Shown: positions 17,965-29,330, counted from the first letter of the stretch. The stretch: 64,000 bases of DNA from Streptococcus sp. 'caviae' (GCF_001937065.1 NZ_MOWR01000001.1:1-64000), one strand, 5' to 3'. The notes: a model not told the origin generated them from the sequence alone. A program made the numbers and translations.

Positions 17965-18889
17965 AATAATCACCCACTTTAAGTTTTTGACCCAAACCAT
18001 TTAAAAAGTCAGCAACAGCCATCTTTGGCTTACCTGCCGGCTGCACTGTTTTTAAAGACAGGGCTCCCTGACCCGCAGCTACAAGCAGACTTTTCTTCGT
18101 TTTCTCAATAATCTCGCCCGGCTTGCCGCTACCCTCAGCCTCTTCTACCTCATAGATTTTAAAGCGCTGCTGATTTAAAAGCGTATGGGCAACGGGCCAC
18201 GGATTCATGCCCCTCACCTGATTGAAAATCTCCCGAGCTGATTTGTTCCAGTCGATGCGCTCTTCTTCCGGCCTAATGTTGGGTGAGAAGGTGGCCTGAC
18301 TCTCATCCTGCGGCTGAGGAGTGATATCCCCGGCAATATAAGCAGGCAGGGTTTCTAAAAGCAAATCGCGGCCGACAGTTGCCAATTTTTCAAACAGCGT
18401 TCCAACATTGTCCTCATCGGTAATCGGTATTGAGGCCTTGGCCACCATATCACCGGCATCCATCTCTTTAACCATTTCCATAATAGTCACGCCAGCTTCC
18501 TTATCTCCCTTGATGAGGGCATAATGGATAGGAGCTCCGCCTCTGTATTTGGGCAGCAGCGACGCATGGACATTGACAGCAAAACCAACACTGTCAATCA
18601 GCTTCATGGGTAAAAACTGGCCAAAGGCAGCCGTGACAATGCCATCGGCTCCTATATTAATCAGTTCAGCCATTTCGGGAGAACCTGACAGTTTTTCAGG
18701 CTGGTAAACGGTCAGCCCGTGCTCCAAAGCTACTTGCTTGACAGGCGTCATCTTGATTTCTTTCTTGCGGCCGACAGCTCGGTCTGGCTGAGTGACAACT
18801 GCTGCAATCTCATAACGGCCGTCTGCCAGCAGGCCTTTAAGAACAGTTGCTGAAAAATCGGGCGTCCCCATAAAAATTAATTTTGTCAT
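17954..18889 (-). CDS. fmt: Methionyl-tRNA formyltransferase
   Basis: 311 residues from [13 protein letters not shown], with GAGG 5 bases upstream; a longer in-frame extension is ignored. The N-terminal formyltransferase domain carries [16 protein letters not shown] and the [10 protein letters not shown] stretch that contact 10-formyl-tetrahydrofolate. The C-terminal domain ([21 protein letters not shown]) recognises initiator tRNA. It formylates Met-tRNA to start protein synthesis. It follows priA by 35 bases and overlaps rsmB. Confidence 0.96.
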   Translation of the reverse strand: MTKLIFMGTPDFSATVLKGLLADGRYEIAAVVTQPDRAVGRKKEIKMTPVKQVALEHGLTVYQPEKLSGSPEMAELINIGADGIVTAAFGQFLPMKLIDSVGFAVNVHASLLPKYRGGAPIHYALIKGDKEAGVTIMEMVKEMDAGDMVAKASIPITDEDNVGTLFEKLATVGRDLLLETLPAYIAGDITPQPQDESQATFSPNIRPEEERIDWNKSAREIFNQVRGMNPWPVAHTLLNQQRFKIYEVEEAEGSGKPGEIIEKTKKSLLVAAGQGALSLKTVQPAGKPKMAVADFLNGLGQKLKVGDYFGE

Positions 18890-18924
18890 TTTAACCTCAT
18901 TAACATTATTAGATTGCAAACCTT

Positions 18925-21309
18925 TTACATAAAGCTCTGCGGTTCATGGTCAATAATCAAACGCAAATCGCGGTTTTCTTTTTTCTGCGTTAAATCCAGA
19001 ATCTGGTTCAAAACAGACTCCAGATGCTCTTCGAAGCGATACTTAATAATAATTTGATAGTGGTAGAGATTGTGTGTTCTGGCGATAGGCTTGGGTGTGG
19101 GGCCCAAAATTTTAATCTTATCCGTCAGCTCGGCTCTAAGAAGAGCTACCACTTCATAAGATTTTTTGACAGCCTCCTGCTCGTCCTTATGCGACAGGGT
19201 CAGGCCTACGGTAAAATAATAAGGCGGATAGGCCAAACTGCGGCGAATAGCCATTTCCCGGCGATAAAAGGCTTCATAATCCTGATTCTTAGCCATTTGG
19301 ATGGCATAATGATTGGGATTATAGGTCTGTATCAAAACATCACCGGGCTTATCAGCCCGCCCTGCTCGGCCGGCCACTTGGGTTAAGAGCTGAAAGGTGC
19401 GCTCACTGGAGCGAAAATCAGGCAGATTCAAAGAAGTATCTGCATTTAAAACCCCCACTAAGGTAACATTAGGAAAGTCAAGACCTTTGGCAATCATCTG
19501 AGTGCCCAGAAGAATATCTGCTTCTCCTCTGCCAAAGGCCGTGAGAATTTTTTCATGGGCACCTTTTTTTCTGGTTGTGTCAACATCCATGCGCAAAATC
19601 CGGGCAGTTGGCAGCACTTGAAGCAGCTCGTCGTAAGCTTTTTGCGTTCCGGTACCGTAATAGCGAATCTTCTTGCTCTCACAGTTAGGACAGCTGTGCG
19701 GGATGCTTTTAGAAAAGCCGCAGTAATGGCAGTTCATGGTTTTCGTGTCCATGTGCAGGGTCAAAGAAATGTCACAGTTAGGGCAGTTATCCACATAGCC
19801 GCAGTCCCGGCACATGATAAAGCTGGAATACCCACGCCGGTTGAGCATGAGCACCGCTTGCTCCTGTCTAGCCAAACGCTCTTTGATCTTGTCAATCAAT
19901 ACCGGCGTTAAATTGCTTACTTCCTGCCGGCCTATAAAATCACGAAAATCAACAATTTCTACCTTAGGTACCTGAGCCAACGGGTTAGCCCGCCTGGACA
20001 GTCTCAGCAGTTGATAAACATCGCGGCTGGCTCTGGCTCTGCTTTCAATACTGGGCGTAGCACTGCCTAAAACAAGCACCGCCTTGTGATAGTCTGCCCG
20101 CAGCAGGGCCACATCACGCGCATGGTAACGCGGATTTGACTCTTGTTTATAGCTTGCTTCATGTTCTTCATCAATAATGATGGCACCGATATTTTCCACA
20201 GGGGCAAAAATAGCCGAACGTGCACCGACAACAACCTTGGCCTGACCGGATTTAATCTTGCGCCACTCATCAAATTTCTCACCGTCAGATAGACCTGAGT
20301 GCATGATGGCCACCTGACTGCCAAAACGAGAAATAAAACGGTTGGTCATCTGCGGCGTCAGCGAAATTTCCGGCACCAAAACGATGGCCGTCTTTCCCAT
20401 CTTCAAGGCTCTGTCAATCACATGCAGGTAAACTTCTGTTTTCCCGCTGCCGGTAATGCCCTCTAACAAGTAAGGCTTGCTGCCTAGGCCAATAGCAGCC
20501 GTAATGGTTTCAACAGCTGACTGCTGCTCTTCATTTAAGTCCAAAAAATCAGACTGGGTGACATCTTCAAAGTAAGCATCGCTGCGATTGACTTCTACCT
20601 CTCTTATCTTCAGAATGTCCTCTGCAATAAAATAATGAACCACTTCCCGCGAAAAAAGACGTGTCAGTCCCGAGAGAGCCTGACCTTGCGGATGGCTGAG
20701 AAGGTAATCTTTCAGCTCCTGCCGCTTTTTAGCCCGTTTGCTGACAGTTAAGTCTGCTAATTTTTCGACATCAACTTCATAATACTTTTGTGTCTTAATG
20801 TTCTTTTTATCTTTGGCAATGTAGGAAACAGCAATTTTGCCAGCTTGAATCAAGCGCAGACTTTTCAGCTGAGCTTCTCTGTCTAGCTGCGAGAAATGAA
20901 TTTGCTCCCTGCCTGCAAAAATCAGGGCCTTATCTGCCTGAGACAAGCCGTCCTGAGCTTTCAAGAGCCGGTCGTAATTCGAATTTAAAAGATTGGGAAT
21001 CATCGACTTCAAAATCGAAATCTTATAAGAAAAAACCGTCTTGCGCATCCGATCAGCCAGCAGGAGCTGCTCCTGATTGAGCACCGGTTCTGCATCTAAA
21101 ACCTCTGCCAAAGACTTTAACTGCTCATCGTCTCCTTCGGTAATAGCGACCACAAAACCCTGCAAAAGACGGTTTCCTCTGCCAAAAGGAACATGAACAC
21201 GCGAACCTGCCGCAAGGACCGATGACAGTTCTTCCGGAATTTTATAAGAGAAAGGCTTATCCGTCTGCATTAAAGGCACATCCACAATAACCTCTGCAAT
21301 TTTTACCAT
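18925..21309 (-). CDS. priA: Primosomal replication helicase PriA
   Basis: 794 residues. The second of two adjacent ATG codons is favoured because GAGG lies 6 bases before it. An N-terminal DNA-binding domain is followed by the superfamily 2 helicase core: Walker [38 protein letters not shown] zinc-binding insertion has eight cysteines (CRDC, CPNC, CHYC, CPNC), and motif VI is [13 protein letters not shown]. It restarts stalled replication forks by unwinding DNA and loading the primosome. The upstream hairpin after rpoZ may tune its expression. Confidence 0.96.
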   Translation of the reverse strand: MVKIAEVIVDVPLMQTDKPFSYKIPEELSSVLAAGSRVHVPFGRGNRLLQGFVVAITEGDDEQLKSLAEVLDAEPVLNQEQLLLADRMRKTVFSYKISILKSMIPNLLNSNYDRLLKAQDGLSQADKALIFAGREQIHFSQLDREAQLKSLRLIQAGKIAVSYIAKDKKNIKTQKYYEVDVEKLADLTVSKRAKKRQELKDYLLSHPQGQALSGLTRLFSREVVHYFIAEDILKIREVEVNRSDAYFEDVTQSDFLDLNEEQQSAVETITAAIGLGSKPYLLEGITGSGKTEVYLHVIDRALKMGKTAIVLVPEISLTPQMTNRFISRFGSQVAIMHSGLSDGEKFDEWRKIKSGQAKVVVGARSAIFAPVENIGAIIIDEEHEASYKQESNPRYHARDVALLRADYHKAVLVLGSATPSIESRARASRDVYQLLRLSRRANPLAQVPKVEIVDFRDFIGRQEVSNLTPVLIDKIKERLARQEQAVLMLNRRGYSSFIMCRDCGYVDNCPNCDISLTLHMDTKTMNCHYCGFSKSIPHSCPNCESKKIRYYGTGTQKAYDELLQVLPTARILRMDVDTTRKKGAHEKILTAFGRGEADILLGTQMIAKGLDFPNVTLVGVLNADTSLNLPDFRSSERTFQLLTQVAGRAGRADKPGDVLIQTYNPNHYAIQMAKNQDYEAFYRREMAIRRSLAYPPYYFTVGLTLSHKDEQEAVKKSYEVVALLRAELTDKIKILGPTPKPIARTHNLYHYQIIIKYRFEEHLESVLNQILDLTQKKENRDLRLIIDHEPQSFM

Positions 21310-21328
21310 CATCTACCTCAAACATGAA

Positions 21329-21358
21329 AAATCTAAGATTGCCGCCAACCTTAGATTT
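21329..21358 (-). terminator. Hairpin terminator/attenuator overlapping the end of rpoZ
   Basis: AAATCTAAGGTTG and CAATCTTAGATTT (minus strand) form a 13-bp stem with a 4-base loop followed by TTTTTC. The stem includes the rpoZ stop codon and lies 20 bases before priA, so it would reduce but probably not abolish read-through into priA-fmt-rsmB. Confidence 0.75.
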
Positions 21359-21668
21359 TTTCACCTTCTTCTTCCTTTTCTTTAGCAATTTGTTCCTTGA
21401 TTTTACGCTCTTCTTCTTCCTTAGCCAGACGTTCAGCTTCAGCTTTGGCACGCATCGCCGCCCGCTTAGCTTCCGGGTCAGGATGGATAACAACATTGCC
21501 TGATTCAATTTCCTCAAGCGCTTGGAGGGTTGGCTTCACTGATGAAAATTCCTGTGTCGGATTGGCGCCGGCTTCAAGCTCATGGGCACGTTTCGCCTGC
21601 AGCATAACAAGGGAATATTTTGACGGTACTTTATCTAATAAAGTATCAATCGAAGGTTTTAACATCAT
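21351..21668 (-). CDS. rpoZ: RNA polymerase omega subunit
   Basis: 105 residues. Conserved omega start [20 protein letters not shown] and ARRAHEL-like KRAHELEAG (the RNA polymerase-binding helix). The C-terminus is a long Glu/Lys/Ala-rich helix as in streptococci. Either of the two first Met codons could start it. It stabilises beta-prime in the polymerase. It lies between gmk and priA, the standard gmk-rpoZ-priA-fmt order. Confidence 0.95.
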   Translation of the reverse strand: MMLKPSIDTLLDKVPSKYSLVMLQAKRAHELEAGANPTQEFSSVKPTLQALEEIESGNVVIHPDPEAKRAAMRAKAEAERLAKEEEERKIKEQIAKEKEEEGEKI

Positions 21669-21691
21669 AGGTCTTTCTTCTCTTTTCTAAT

Positions 21692-22348
<657 letters not shown>

Positions 22349-22370
22349 TTAACAAAAAGCCACCTGTTTA

Positions 22371-22529
22371 TCAAGAAAATTTTGCCCGTTTTCGCAGGCA
22401 AAATGCCAGCCAAACCGCACCAAGACTAAGAATCAGCCACCAAGAAAGTTCAGCCTGAGCAGTCTGCTTTCCCAGAAGGTTTTTTGTCTTTGACAGACAA
22501 ACAAGTGCAGTTAATAAGGCCGGGCACAT
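22371..22529 (-). other. Small reading frame with a membrane-anchor-like C-terminus
   Basis: 52 codons from an ATG inside a terminator hairpin. The product ends with a run of about 18 hydrophobic residues including WWLILSLGAVWLAF followed by the charged tail LRKRAKF, preceded by NLLGKQTAQAE. That is the shape of a sortase-type cell wall anchor without a proper LPXTG. No good ribosome site is seen. It may be the remnant of a lost surface protein gene, or chance. Confidence 0.25.
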
Positions 22530-22543
22530 CTGTGTCCCAGCCT
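22517..22543 (-). terminator. Terminator-like hairpin downstream of rny
   Basis: On the minus strand AGGCTGGGACACA pairs with TGTGCCCGGCCT (a bulge or mismatch near the centre), a recurring streptococcal terminator stem. The following T run is weak on the minus strand (TTATT) and stronger on the plus strand. Confidence 0.55.
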
Positions 22544-22595
22544 CTTTGTTTTTTTAGTTTGCTCTGCAGGGGCCTACTAAGGCAGCAGCTCATTG

Positions 22596-24203
22596 TTATT
22601 TAGCGTAATCAACGGCACGCAGTTCACGAATGACCGTAACCTTAATATTGCCTGGATAATCCAGATTGTTTTCAATTTTTTCACGCACTTTATGAGCCAT
22701 GATAGTTACATCATCATCAGACAGTTTGGCAGGTTCTACCATGATGCGGATTTCACGTCCTGCCTGAAGGGCATAACTGTTTTGAACTCCCTCAAAGCTT
22801 GTTGCAATCTCTTCCAGATCACGCAGACGCTTGATGTAGTTTTCCATGGACTCATTGCGGGCACCGGGGCGGGCAGAGCTGAGAGCATCTGCTGCAGCTA
22901 CCAGAACAGCAATGACCGACTCTGGTTCAACATCGCCGTGGTGGCTGGCAATTGTATTGATAACAACTGGGTGTTCCTTATACTTGCGGGCAAATTCTGT
23001 CCCGATTTCGACATGGCTGCCTTCAACCTCACGGTCAATAGCTTTTCCAATGTCATGAAGAAAGCCTGCGCGGCGGGCCAAATCAACATTCTCACCCAGC
23101 TCGCTTGCCAAAAGTCCAGCTAATTTACCAACTTCAACCGAATGGCGCAGGACATTTTGACCATAAGACGTACGGAATTGCAGACGTCCCATCAATTTAA
23201 TCAGATCCGGATGAAGATTTGGAGCGCCGATTTCAAAGGCAGCTGCCTCACCGTATTCGCGGATGCGGTTATCCATTTCCAAACGGTTCTTCTCGACCAA
23301 TTCTTCAATCCGAGCCGGATGAATGCGGCCATCCTGAATAAGAGCTTCCAAGGTCATGCGCGCAATTTCTCTGCGGATAGGATCAAAGCCTGATAGAACA
23401 ACAACTTCAGGGGTATCATCGATGATAATATCAATACCCGTCAGACTTTCCAAGGTGCGAATATTGCGGCCTTCACGACCGATAATCCGTCCCTTCATAC
23501 TGTCATCAGGCAGGTGGACAGTCGTAATTGTCTGCTCTGTAACATAATCTCCTGCCAAGCGCTGCATGGCCTGAGCCAATAGATTTTTAGCGGTCTTATC
23601 AACCTTATCCTTCACTTCGCGATCAGCTTCTTTGATGCGGTTAGCAATGTCGTGGGACAGATTCTTTTCTGTTTCAGAAAGAATAATACCACGCGCTTGT
23701 TCCTGACTTAGAGCTGCTACTCTTTCCAGCTCTTCAGTTTTCTTCAGTTCTAATTGTTCAACTTGTTGCTCACGCTCATTAATATGTCTAGATTTATCGG
23801 ACAGACTTTGCTCTTTGCTATCAAGCAACTGTTCTTTACTGCTTAAATTCTCATCTTTACGGTCAAGAGAGCTTGCACGTTCAGTCAAACGTGCCTCCAT
23901 TTGCTTGAGCTCTTGTCTTTCAGATTTAAATTCTTTTTCAATCTCTTCGCGATATTTTCTAGCCTCTTCTTTTGCTTCTAAAAGCAATTCCTTTTTATAG
24001 GCCTTACTCTCACGTTCTGCTGTTGTCCTAATATGCTCGGCATCCATTTCCGCCTTGCTCCGAGCATTGACAGCATCTTGTTCTGCATTTAAAAGAGTCA
24101 GCTCTGCCGTTTCTTTAGCCTTTTTTAATCGGGCTGAAATAACAACATAGCCAATAACCAAACCAATGAGGGAGAAAACAAGTGCTAAAAGAATATTTAA
24201 CAT
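22596..24203 (-). CDS. rny: Ribonuclease Y
   Basis: 535 residues. An N-terminal membrane helix (about 3-23) is followed by a long coiled coil rich in Glu/Lys/Arg (about 25-200). Then come a KH RNA-binding domain with [17 protein letters not shown] and an HD metal-dependent phosphohydrolase domain with [13 protein letters not shown]. RNase Y is the membrane-bound endonuclease that starts mRNA decay in Firmicutes. The gene is divergent from luxS. Confidence 0.97.
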   Translation of the reverse strand: MLNILLALVFSLIGLVIGYVVISARLKKAKETAELTLLNAEQDAVNARSKAEMDAEHIRTTAERESKAYKKELLLEAKEEARKYREEIEKEFKSERQELKQMEARLTERASSLDRKDENLSSKEQLLDSKEQSLSDKSRHINEREQQVEQLELKKTEELERVAALSQEQARGIILSETEKNLSHDIANRIKEADREVKDKVDKTAKNLLAQAMQRLAGDYVTEQTITTVHLPDDSMKGRIIGREGRNIRTLESLTGIDIIIDDTPEVVVLSGFDPIRREIARMTLEALIQDGRIHPARIEELVEKNRLEMDNRIREYGEAAAFEIGAPNLHPDLIKLMGRLQFRTSYGQNVLRHSVEVGKLAGLLASELGENVDLARRAGFLHDIGKAIDREVEGSHVEIGTEFARKYKEHPVVINTIASHHGDVEPESVIAVLVAAADALSSARPGARNESMENYIKRLRDLEEIATSFEGVQNSYALQAGREIRIMVEPAKLSDDDVTIMAHKVREKIENNLDYPGNIKVTVIRELRAVDYAK

Positions 24204-24346
24204 GTCTTACCTCAAAAATTTTATTGGATTTCAATTAGAAAATCCAAATTATAGTTTATCATAAAATATTATTTTCTACAATAAAATTATCAGCAGTATT
24301 TCCTAATTTATGATATGATTATCGTAAATTGACAAAGGAGATTATT

Positions 24347-24829
24347 ATGTCTAAAAAAGTTATTGTTGAAAGTTTTGAACTGGACCATACAGCCGTAAAA
24401 GCCCCCTATGTCCGCCTCATTTCAGAAGATCAGGGTCCAAAGGGAGATGTGATTACCAACTTCGATATTCGTTTGGTGCAGCCCAATGCAGATGCCATCC
24501 CAACCGCCGGCCTTCATACGATTGAACATTTGCTGGCTAAGCTTATCCGCCAACGGATTGACGGTATGATTGACTGCTCTCCTTTTGGCTGCCGCACCGG
24601 TTTTCATCTCATTATGTGGGGCCGGCACACGACAACAGAAATTGCCCAGGTTATCAAGTCCAGTTTAGAAGAAATCGTCCAGGCTACTTCTTGGGAAGAC
24701 GTTCCCGGAACAACGATTGAATCCTGCGGGAACTACAAGGATCACAGCCTCTTTTCCGCTAAGGAATGGTCCGCTCTTATTCTCGAGCAGGGCATTTCCG
24801 ATGACCCCTTTGAACGCCGCCTCGTCTGA
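24347..24829 (+). CDS. luxS: S-ribosylhomocysteine lyase LuxS
   Basis: 160 residues from the ATG with AAAGGAG 7 bases upstream. The zinc ligands are H57 and H61 in HTIEH and C127 in ESCGNY; the catalytic Cys is C82 in GCRTGF. It cleaves S-ribosylhomocysteine to homocysteine and the precursor of autoinducer 2, serving the activated methyl cycle. It is monocistronic with a terminator of its own. Confidence 0.97.
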   Translation: MSKKVIVESFELDHTAVKAPYVRLISEDQGPKGDVITNFDIRLVQPNADAIPTAGLHTIEHLLAKLIRQRIDGMIDCSPFGCRTGFHLIMWGRHTTTEIAQVIKSSLEEIVQATSWEDVPGTTIESCGNYKDHSLFSAKEWSALILEQGISDDPFERRLV

Positions 24830-24908
24830 TAACTGCTGAAAAGCGAGATCAAATAAATCAACCTGTCTTTATCCGCTGCTGAAAACGAAGAGCCCGAGCT
24901 AGCGGAAC

Positions 24909-24935
24909 AGCAAGATTTAAGATCTTGCTTTTTTA
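24909..24935 (+). terminator. Terminator of luxS
   Basis: AGCAAGAT and ATCTTGCT form an 8-bp stem followed by TTTTTT, about 80 bases after the luxS stop. Confidence 0.8.
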
Positions 24936-24998
24936 TTGCTGCAAACTCAACAGCAGATTTCTTCTCTTAGCAGCAGTCCGAAAAATCTGCCCAATTTA

Positions 24999-25057
24999 AA
25001 AAGCGAGTTTGCCAAATGCTGCAGCTGATTGCAGCAAAATGGATACTCGCTTTTTTT
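24999..25057 (-). terminator. Terminator of mapZ (bidirectional)
   Basis: AAAGCGAGT and ACTCGCTTT close a large imperfect hairpin with an inner TGCTGCA/TGCAGCA stem. T runs flank both sides. It begins at the mapZ stop codon and also backs up the luxS terminator. Confidence 0.75.
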
Positions 25058-26750
25058 AATAGTCTAATTTATCCGAATTTCCGGAAGCATTGCCGACAAA
25101 GTAACCTGTCTTACAGTTGATAGAGAAAAGATAGGTTCCATCCGGCTTAAACATATTATAATAGCCATTGCCATTGATAATATTGACTTTTTCAAGAATG
25201 TAGTTATTACCTGTGATATAGCCGCGCTGCTGCGAAATCGCAACAATCTTTTCCAGAACACCTGCATTGAAGGTCCATGCCGGATTGCTGCTGTCTGCAA
25301 TCTTAGACTGATCATAAGGAACCCGGCTGCGATCCCGCTGAAGCGTGGATACATCATAATTAGAAATGCCGTGACCAGATGCACCTGACGGAGCAGAAGC
25401 TGCGGCGTTGGAAGAACCGCTGTTTGGAGCGGCCTGTGCCGGTGCACTCGATGCGCTATTTCCAGCCGAATTAGAAGAGTTATCAGCAGCAGCTGAACCG
25501 GCTGAATCAGAGCCCGAGTTCTGAGCATTTTGCCCACTGCTGCCCGAATTTGATGCGGCGTTGCTGTTCGTATTAGACGAAGAGGCCGCCGCATTGCTCG
25601 CCTTTTTCTTAGCGTCCAGCTGTTTACGGCCGTCAGCAATGACTGACTTCAACAGCGCATCCAAGGTAGCATTGCCCGTGTTTAATGTGTTTTCTGAAAT
25701 ATCATCAAAATTAGCGTCATCTTTTACAGTTGCCGCTTTCTTTGCGCCATCAACAATAGCATTGGATTTAAATTTCCCGTTGACCGCATTAATGGCAGAG
25801 AACTGCCGTTTCAGGCTGTCATATTTTTTCTTAGCTTCATCATAGTACTTGCTGCCCTTAAGTTTTTTTAAGGTTTTTTCCAGCTTAGGCATGTTCGCAA
25901 ACTGGCTGTTTTTCAGCTTGACACGCTTAGCATCTGCAAAGAAGGCTGAGTAAGATTTTTCAAACTCTTCTGAGACTTCGGCAAAATCTGTCTTCTTCTT
26001 TGCCGATGTTGATGTCTTTGCTGTCTTGCTGGTTTTAGGTGAAGGATTGCTCAAATTGTAAACACCATAGGCCGTACCACCCGCCAACAAACAAAGAACA
26101 ATAAGAGAAGGAATAATAACCCGCTTACGTTTATAAAACGGCTTTTCTTCATGATCATCTTCATCTTCATCAAAATCAGCAAAGAAATCATCAGAAGCTG
26201 CATTGCTTCTGCTGTAAGTAGAGGCAGCTGGTTCAGTAGTCTCTTCTTCTGCTGCTTCTGCAGGAACTGCTTGTTCCTGCGTATCTGTCAGAGGCACGTC
26301 ATCAAATTCAGCCTTATGCCAGACTTCCTGATCAGGATTGACAGCCGGAGCAACAATGGTATCTTCCAATTCATGCTCAGAGTGAGTCTCCTCAGTCGAT
26401 GCGGATGCAGCTCTTGAAGCTTCCGGCTCTTGCTCAGCAGATTCCTCTTCTATAGGATCAATTAAACCGGTGTCAGCCAATTCCTGACGCTGCTGCTTGA
26501 TGAAATTATCCAGTGCACTGGTATCAATGTTCTGAAAATCATCACTCTTCGTATCAAATTTTTGTGAAGCGACTTCATCACGGTGCTGCTTAATATAGCG
26601 ATCAAGCACACCATCTTCTTCTCTTACGCCAGCCTTGATTTCAGAATCCTTGCGTACAGCCTCTTCGACTGTCATGTCTTTGGCATCTTGAAAATCAAGT
26701 TTTTCTGCATTTTCCGTGTTCTCTACTGAGTTATTTTCTTCCTTGGACAC
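25056..26750 (-). CDS. mapZ: Mid-cell-anchored protein MapZ (LocZ)
   Basis: 564 residues. The acidic cytoplasmic part (1-209) holds two similar segments, LDRYIKQHRDEVA (49-61) and LDNFIKQQRQELA (80-92), in the region that binds FtsZ in pneumococcus. One membrane helix follows at 211-230. The extracellular part has a helical domain, then a long Ser/Asn/Ala-rich linker (about 385-465), then a C-terminal domain that in pneumococcus binds peptidoglycan. MapZ rings mark future division sites in streptococci and are phosphorylated by the PASTA kinase; that kinase is encoded 10 kb away. The biased linker generates long spurious open frames on other frames. Confidence 0.93.
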   Translation of the reverse strand: MSKEENNSVENTENAEKLDFQDAKDMTVEEAVRKDSEIKAGVREEDGVLDRYIKQHRDEVASQKFDTKSDDFQNIDTSALDNFIKQQRQELADTGLIDPIEEESAEQEPEASRAASASTEETHSEHELEDTIVAPAVNPDQEVWHKAEFDDVPLTDTQEQAVPAEAAEEETTEPAASTYSRSNAASDDFFADFDEDEDDHEEKPFYKRKRVIIPSLIVLCLLAGGTAYGVYNLSNPSPKTSKTAKTSTSAKKKTDFAEVSEEFEKSYSAFFADAKRVKLKNSQFANMPKLEKTLKKLKGSKYYDEAKKKYDSLKRQFSAINAVNGKFKSNAIVDGAKKAATVKDDANFDDISENTLNTGNATLDALLKSVIADGRKQLDAKKKASNAAASSSNTNSNAASNSGSSGQNAQNSGSDSAGSAAADNSSNSAGNSASSAPAQAAPNSGSSNAAASAPSGASGHGISNYDVSTLQRDRSRVPYDQSKIADSSNPAWTFNAGVLEKIVAISQQRGYITGNNYILEKVNIINGNGYYNMFKPDGTYLFSINCKTGYFVGNASGNSDKLDY

Positions 26751-26767
26751 GCAATGTTTCCGCCTTT

Positions 26768-27922
26768 CTATTTTAGCATACGCTTGACACGCTGACCGTA
26801 GAACTGATACAAATCAACCCTTAAGGTTCCATTGTAAAGTTTACGTTTTTTATCTGCTTTTCGTCTGAATTTTTCTTCAAAATTCTCATCGCTGGTTAAA
26901 ATAAATTGACTCCACGTTTTTAAAGGAGCAAAAGTTTTACCCATTTCATTATACAAAATGTCAACTGCTTTGTCATCAAGCAATCTCTCCCCGTAAGGAG
27001 GATTGGAGACAATAACACCGTTGATTTTATCGGTTTTAAAGTCTTGCAGGCGCATTTGTTTCAATTTGACTACATCTTCGAGTCCGGCTTCTCTGACATT
27101 TTTCTGAGCGATTTCAATCATCCGGCCGTCAATATCAAATCCTGAAATATCGAGCTCTGCCTCGTAATCAGCCTGCTCATCTGCTTCCTTGCGCACCTTA
27201 TCAACCAAGTCCTTATCCACCCAAGGCCACTTTTCAAAAGCAAAATCACGGTTACGGCCCGGTGCCATGTTCATGCCAATCATAGCAGCTTCAATACAGA
27301 ACGTTCCCGAACCGCAGGTCGGGTCAACAAAAGGTTTATCCGGAAACCAGTTGCTCAGCAAAAGAATAGCGGCAGCCATATTTTCTTTAATGGGAGCGCC
27401 GCCTTTTTCCGCACGGTAGCCGCGTTTAAAAAGGCTGGAGCCTGTCGTATCAATCATCAGTCTGGCCTTGTCTTTTAAAATGGACACTTCTATCTTAAAT
27501 TCAGGTCCGTTTTCAAGCAGGGGGATGTTTTCAGGCCTGTGAAAATGCTTCTGCAGTTTTTTGACAACTGCCTTTTTCGTGATGCTTTGAACGCTGGGCT
27601 CATTGTGCAGTTTGGATTTAACAGACTTAGCCTTAGCCACAGGAAAGCGGCAGCCTAAAGGCAGATAGCTTTCCCAGTCAAGAGCATAGACCCCCTGAAA
27701 AAGCTCTTCGAAGGTTTTGGCCGGAAACTCTCCAACCAAAATCTTAATACGGTCTGCCGAGCGCAGCCACAGGTTTGCTGTAGCGATTGTTTCGATGTCT
27801 CCTTTGAAAAGAACTCTGCCGTTTTCCACCTGACAGTCAATTCCCAGCTGCCTTAATTCCTTGCCGACAACTGCTTCAATTCCTGCTGCCGCTGTTGCTA
27901 TTAAATCAAAAGATTTTTTCAT
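26768..27922 (-). CDS. THUMP-domain class I SAM-dependent RNA methyltransferase (RlmL/YpsC type)
   Basis: 384 residues. A THUMP domain (about 45-155, with ANLWLRSADRIKILVGEF) is followed by a UPF0020 methyltransferase domain: FVDPTCGSGTFCIEAAMI for SAM binding and NPPYGERL, the catalytic NPPY of N2-guanine or N6-adenine methyltransferases. The likely substrate is 23S rRNA, by similarity to RlmL. It is placed between rnpB and mapZ, the usual streptococcal arrangement. The exact target base is not deducible from the sequence. Confidence 0.88.
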   Translation of the reverse strand: MKKSFDLIATAAAGIEAVVGKELRQLGIDCQVENGRVLFKGDIETIATANLWLRSADRIKILVGEFPAKTFEELFQGVYALDWESYLPLGCRFPVAKAKSVKSKLHNEPSVQSITKKAVVKKLQKHFHRPENIPLLENGPEFKIEVSILKDKARLMIDTTGSSLFKRGYRAEKGGAPIKENMAAAILLLSNWFPDKPFVDPTCGSGTFCIEAAMIGMNMAPGRNRDFAFEKWPWVDKDLVDKVRKEADEQADYEAELDISGFDIDGRMIEIAQKNVREAGLEDVVKLKQMRLQDFKTDKINGVIVSNPPYGERLLDDKAVDILYNEMGKTFAPLKTWSQFILTSDENFEEKFRRKADKKRKLYNGTLRVDLYQFYGQRVKRMLK

Positions 27923-27942
27923 AATTCCTCACTAAATGACAA

Positions 27943-27965
27943 TAAAAGCTAGCAAATCGCTAGCT
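27943..27965 (-). terminator. Terminator of RNase P RNA
   Basis: On the minus strand AGCTAGC and GCTAGCT form a 7-bp stem with a 5-base loop followed by TTTATT, immediately after the rnpB 3' end. Confidence 0.75.
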
Positions 27966-27970
27966 CACCT

Positions 27971-28353
27971 ATTATGCAATTTTCTATAAGCCATGTTTTG
28001 TTCCAAAGGTGACTAGGTCTCACCTTCTTCGATAATCATCTGTCTACTGCTATGCAGTCAGAAAAGACCGTTCTGCTTCCGGCTCTTCCATGCCCCTACC
28101 AAAGTTTGGGTTGCTAGCTTGAGGGGTTTACCGCGTTCCACTTTTTACGTTTCCGCAAAAACTACGTCACTGTGGCACTTTCAGGATGACTCTCACCTAT
28201 CCGAAGACTTAGTGATTTTATCCGCCGTAATGTGCAAAACACATCCCTAGGCTTATTTGTTCGCCTAGCACAAACACTACCGGCATCACAGCCAGTGCTA
28301 GCATGGACTTTCCTCATGATAAAATTACCACGCGATTATCCAAAAATTGCACA
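27971..28353 (-). ncRNA. rnpB: RNase P RNA (type B)
   Basis: The minus strand begins with TGCAATTTTTGGATAATCGC, contains the universal GAGGAAAGTCCATGCTAGC segment and ends ACATGGCTTATAGAAAATTGCA; the two ends pair as helix P1. Length is about 383 nt, typical of the Bacillus-type RNA that matures tRNA 5' ends. It starts only 12 bases after gpsB, so its promoter is probably inside the 3' end of gpsB. Ends are estimated from the P1 pairing. Confidence 0.95.
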
Positions 28354-28364
28354 GTTCTCCCTTT

Positions 28365-28703
28365 TTATTCGGTAATTTGCTTGCCGAAAACTTCCTTTTC
28401 AAGCCGGCTGATACGCTTCAAAATATCAAAATTTGTTGCAGTTGTCGCCACATGGCTGGAACCTACAGCAGAAGCCGATGCCGCTGACGGATGAACGGTC
28501 TCCTGACGTTTTTTAGCCTGCTTGACTTCTTCCTTCAAACGAGCATTTTCCTGACGGAGCTCTTCAATCGTTGACATGTAAGTCTCATAATCCTTGATGA
28601 TGTCATCAAGAAATTCATCAACTTCTTTTTTGTCATAGCCTCTCATGCTCGATTTGAATTCTTGTTCAAAAATATCTTTAGGGGTGTACATAATACTTGC
28701 CAT
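28365..28703 (-). CDS. gpsB: Cell division protein GpsB
   Basis: 112 residues. The DivIVA-like N-terminal domain ([20 protein letters not shown] and [14 protein letters not shown]) is followed by a coiled coil, an Ala/Ser/Thr linker, and the short C-terminal helix [14 protein letters not shown] that trimerises. GpsB is a cytosolic adaptor that binds the cytoplasmic tails of penicillin-binding proteins and is tied to PASTA kinase activity. Its gene lies next to rnpB as in other streptococci. Confidence 0.96.
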   Translation of the reverse strand: MASIMYTPKDIFEQEFKSSMRGYDKKEVDEFLDDIIKDYETYMSTIEELRQENARLKEEVKQAKKRQETVHPSAASASAVGSSHVATTATNFDILKRISRLEKEVFGKQITE

Positions 28704-28808
28704 TCGTTCATCTCTCCAAACATATCATTATGTGTAGAACTGGCCTACACTATCATTCATAATCATACAGAAAATTAATTTAAAAATCAAGTCTTTTATG
28801 TACAAATT

Positions 28809-29330
28809 CTAATCTAAATCCTGCACGATATCATTTAATTCTTCAAAAGTAAGACATTTCAGCGGATAAGTATCTTTGGCCTTGATCATTTGATACAAAT
28901 ATTTGAGATTCGTTTCTTTATCTTCGTCATAAAATAAATAAGCACCGTCTGTATTGTTCAGCAAAAATTGATTGTACTGCTTGAGTTGGCTGGGATTTTG
29001 ATAGCTATCATAGACATATTTAACAAAATCTGTCTGTTTAAATTTCGCCAGTTTTTCCTGATTGCCTTCATTCCAGTTCTGTCCATGATTTTCAAAAAGG
29101 AAAATGGTTGCCAGCTGAACGTCATATGTTTCTTGGAGCTCTAAAGCCACTTCCAGCGCCCAGTATTCAAAGCCCAGATTTCCCAGAAAAATAAACCAGT
29201 CTGCTCCCTCATCCAAAAAGCGAAGGAGGTCGCGTTTGATGGCTTTTTTGATAATTGGTATTTTAGGATCCTTATCTTTAAAAATTCCTAATTCAAAACT
29301 TTTGTAACCAGTAATAAGAATTGCGGTCAT
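28809..29330 (-). CDS. ypsA: YpsA family protein (DUF1273)
   Basis: 173 residues. It matches the SLOG-fold DUF1273/YpsA family: N-terminal [16 protein letters not shown], central [21 protein letters not shown], and [19 protein letters not shown] [20 protein letters not shown]. The biochemical function is unknown; in Bacillus it is linked to cell division and FtsZ. It is divergent from recU, the arrangement found widely in Firmicutes next to gpsB. Confidence 0.9.
   Translation of the reverse strand: MTAILITGYKSFELGIFKDKDPKIPIIKKAIKRDLLRFLDEGADWFIFLGNLGFEYWALEVALELQETYDVQLATIFLFENHGQNWNEGNQEKLAKFKQTDFVKYVYDSYQNPSQLKQYNQFLLNNTDGAYLFYDEDKETNLKYLYQMIKAKDTYPLKCLTFEELNDIVQDLD

Noticed and set aside
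21257..21517. An 86-codon minus-strand frame overlapping rpoZ and priA
   Set aside because: Out-of-frame shadow of the Glu/Lys-rich end of rpoZ; no conserved features.
25064..25639. A 191-codon frame on the same strand inside mapZ
   Set aside because: It lies in another frame of the Ser/Asn/Ala-rich linker and has the biased composition expected of a shadow frame.
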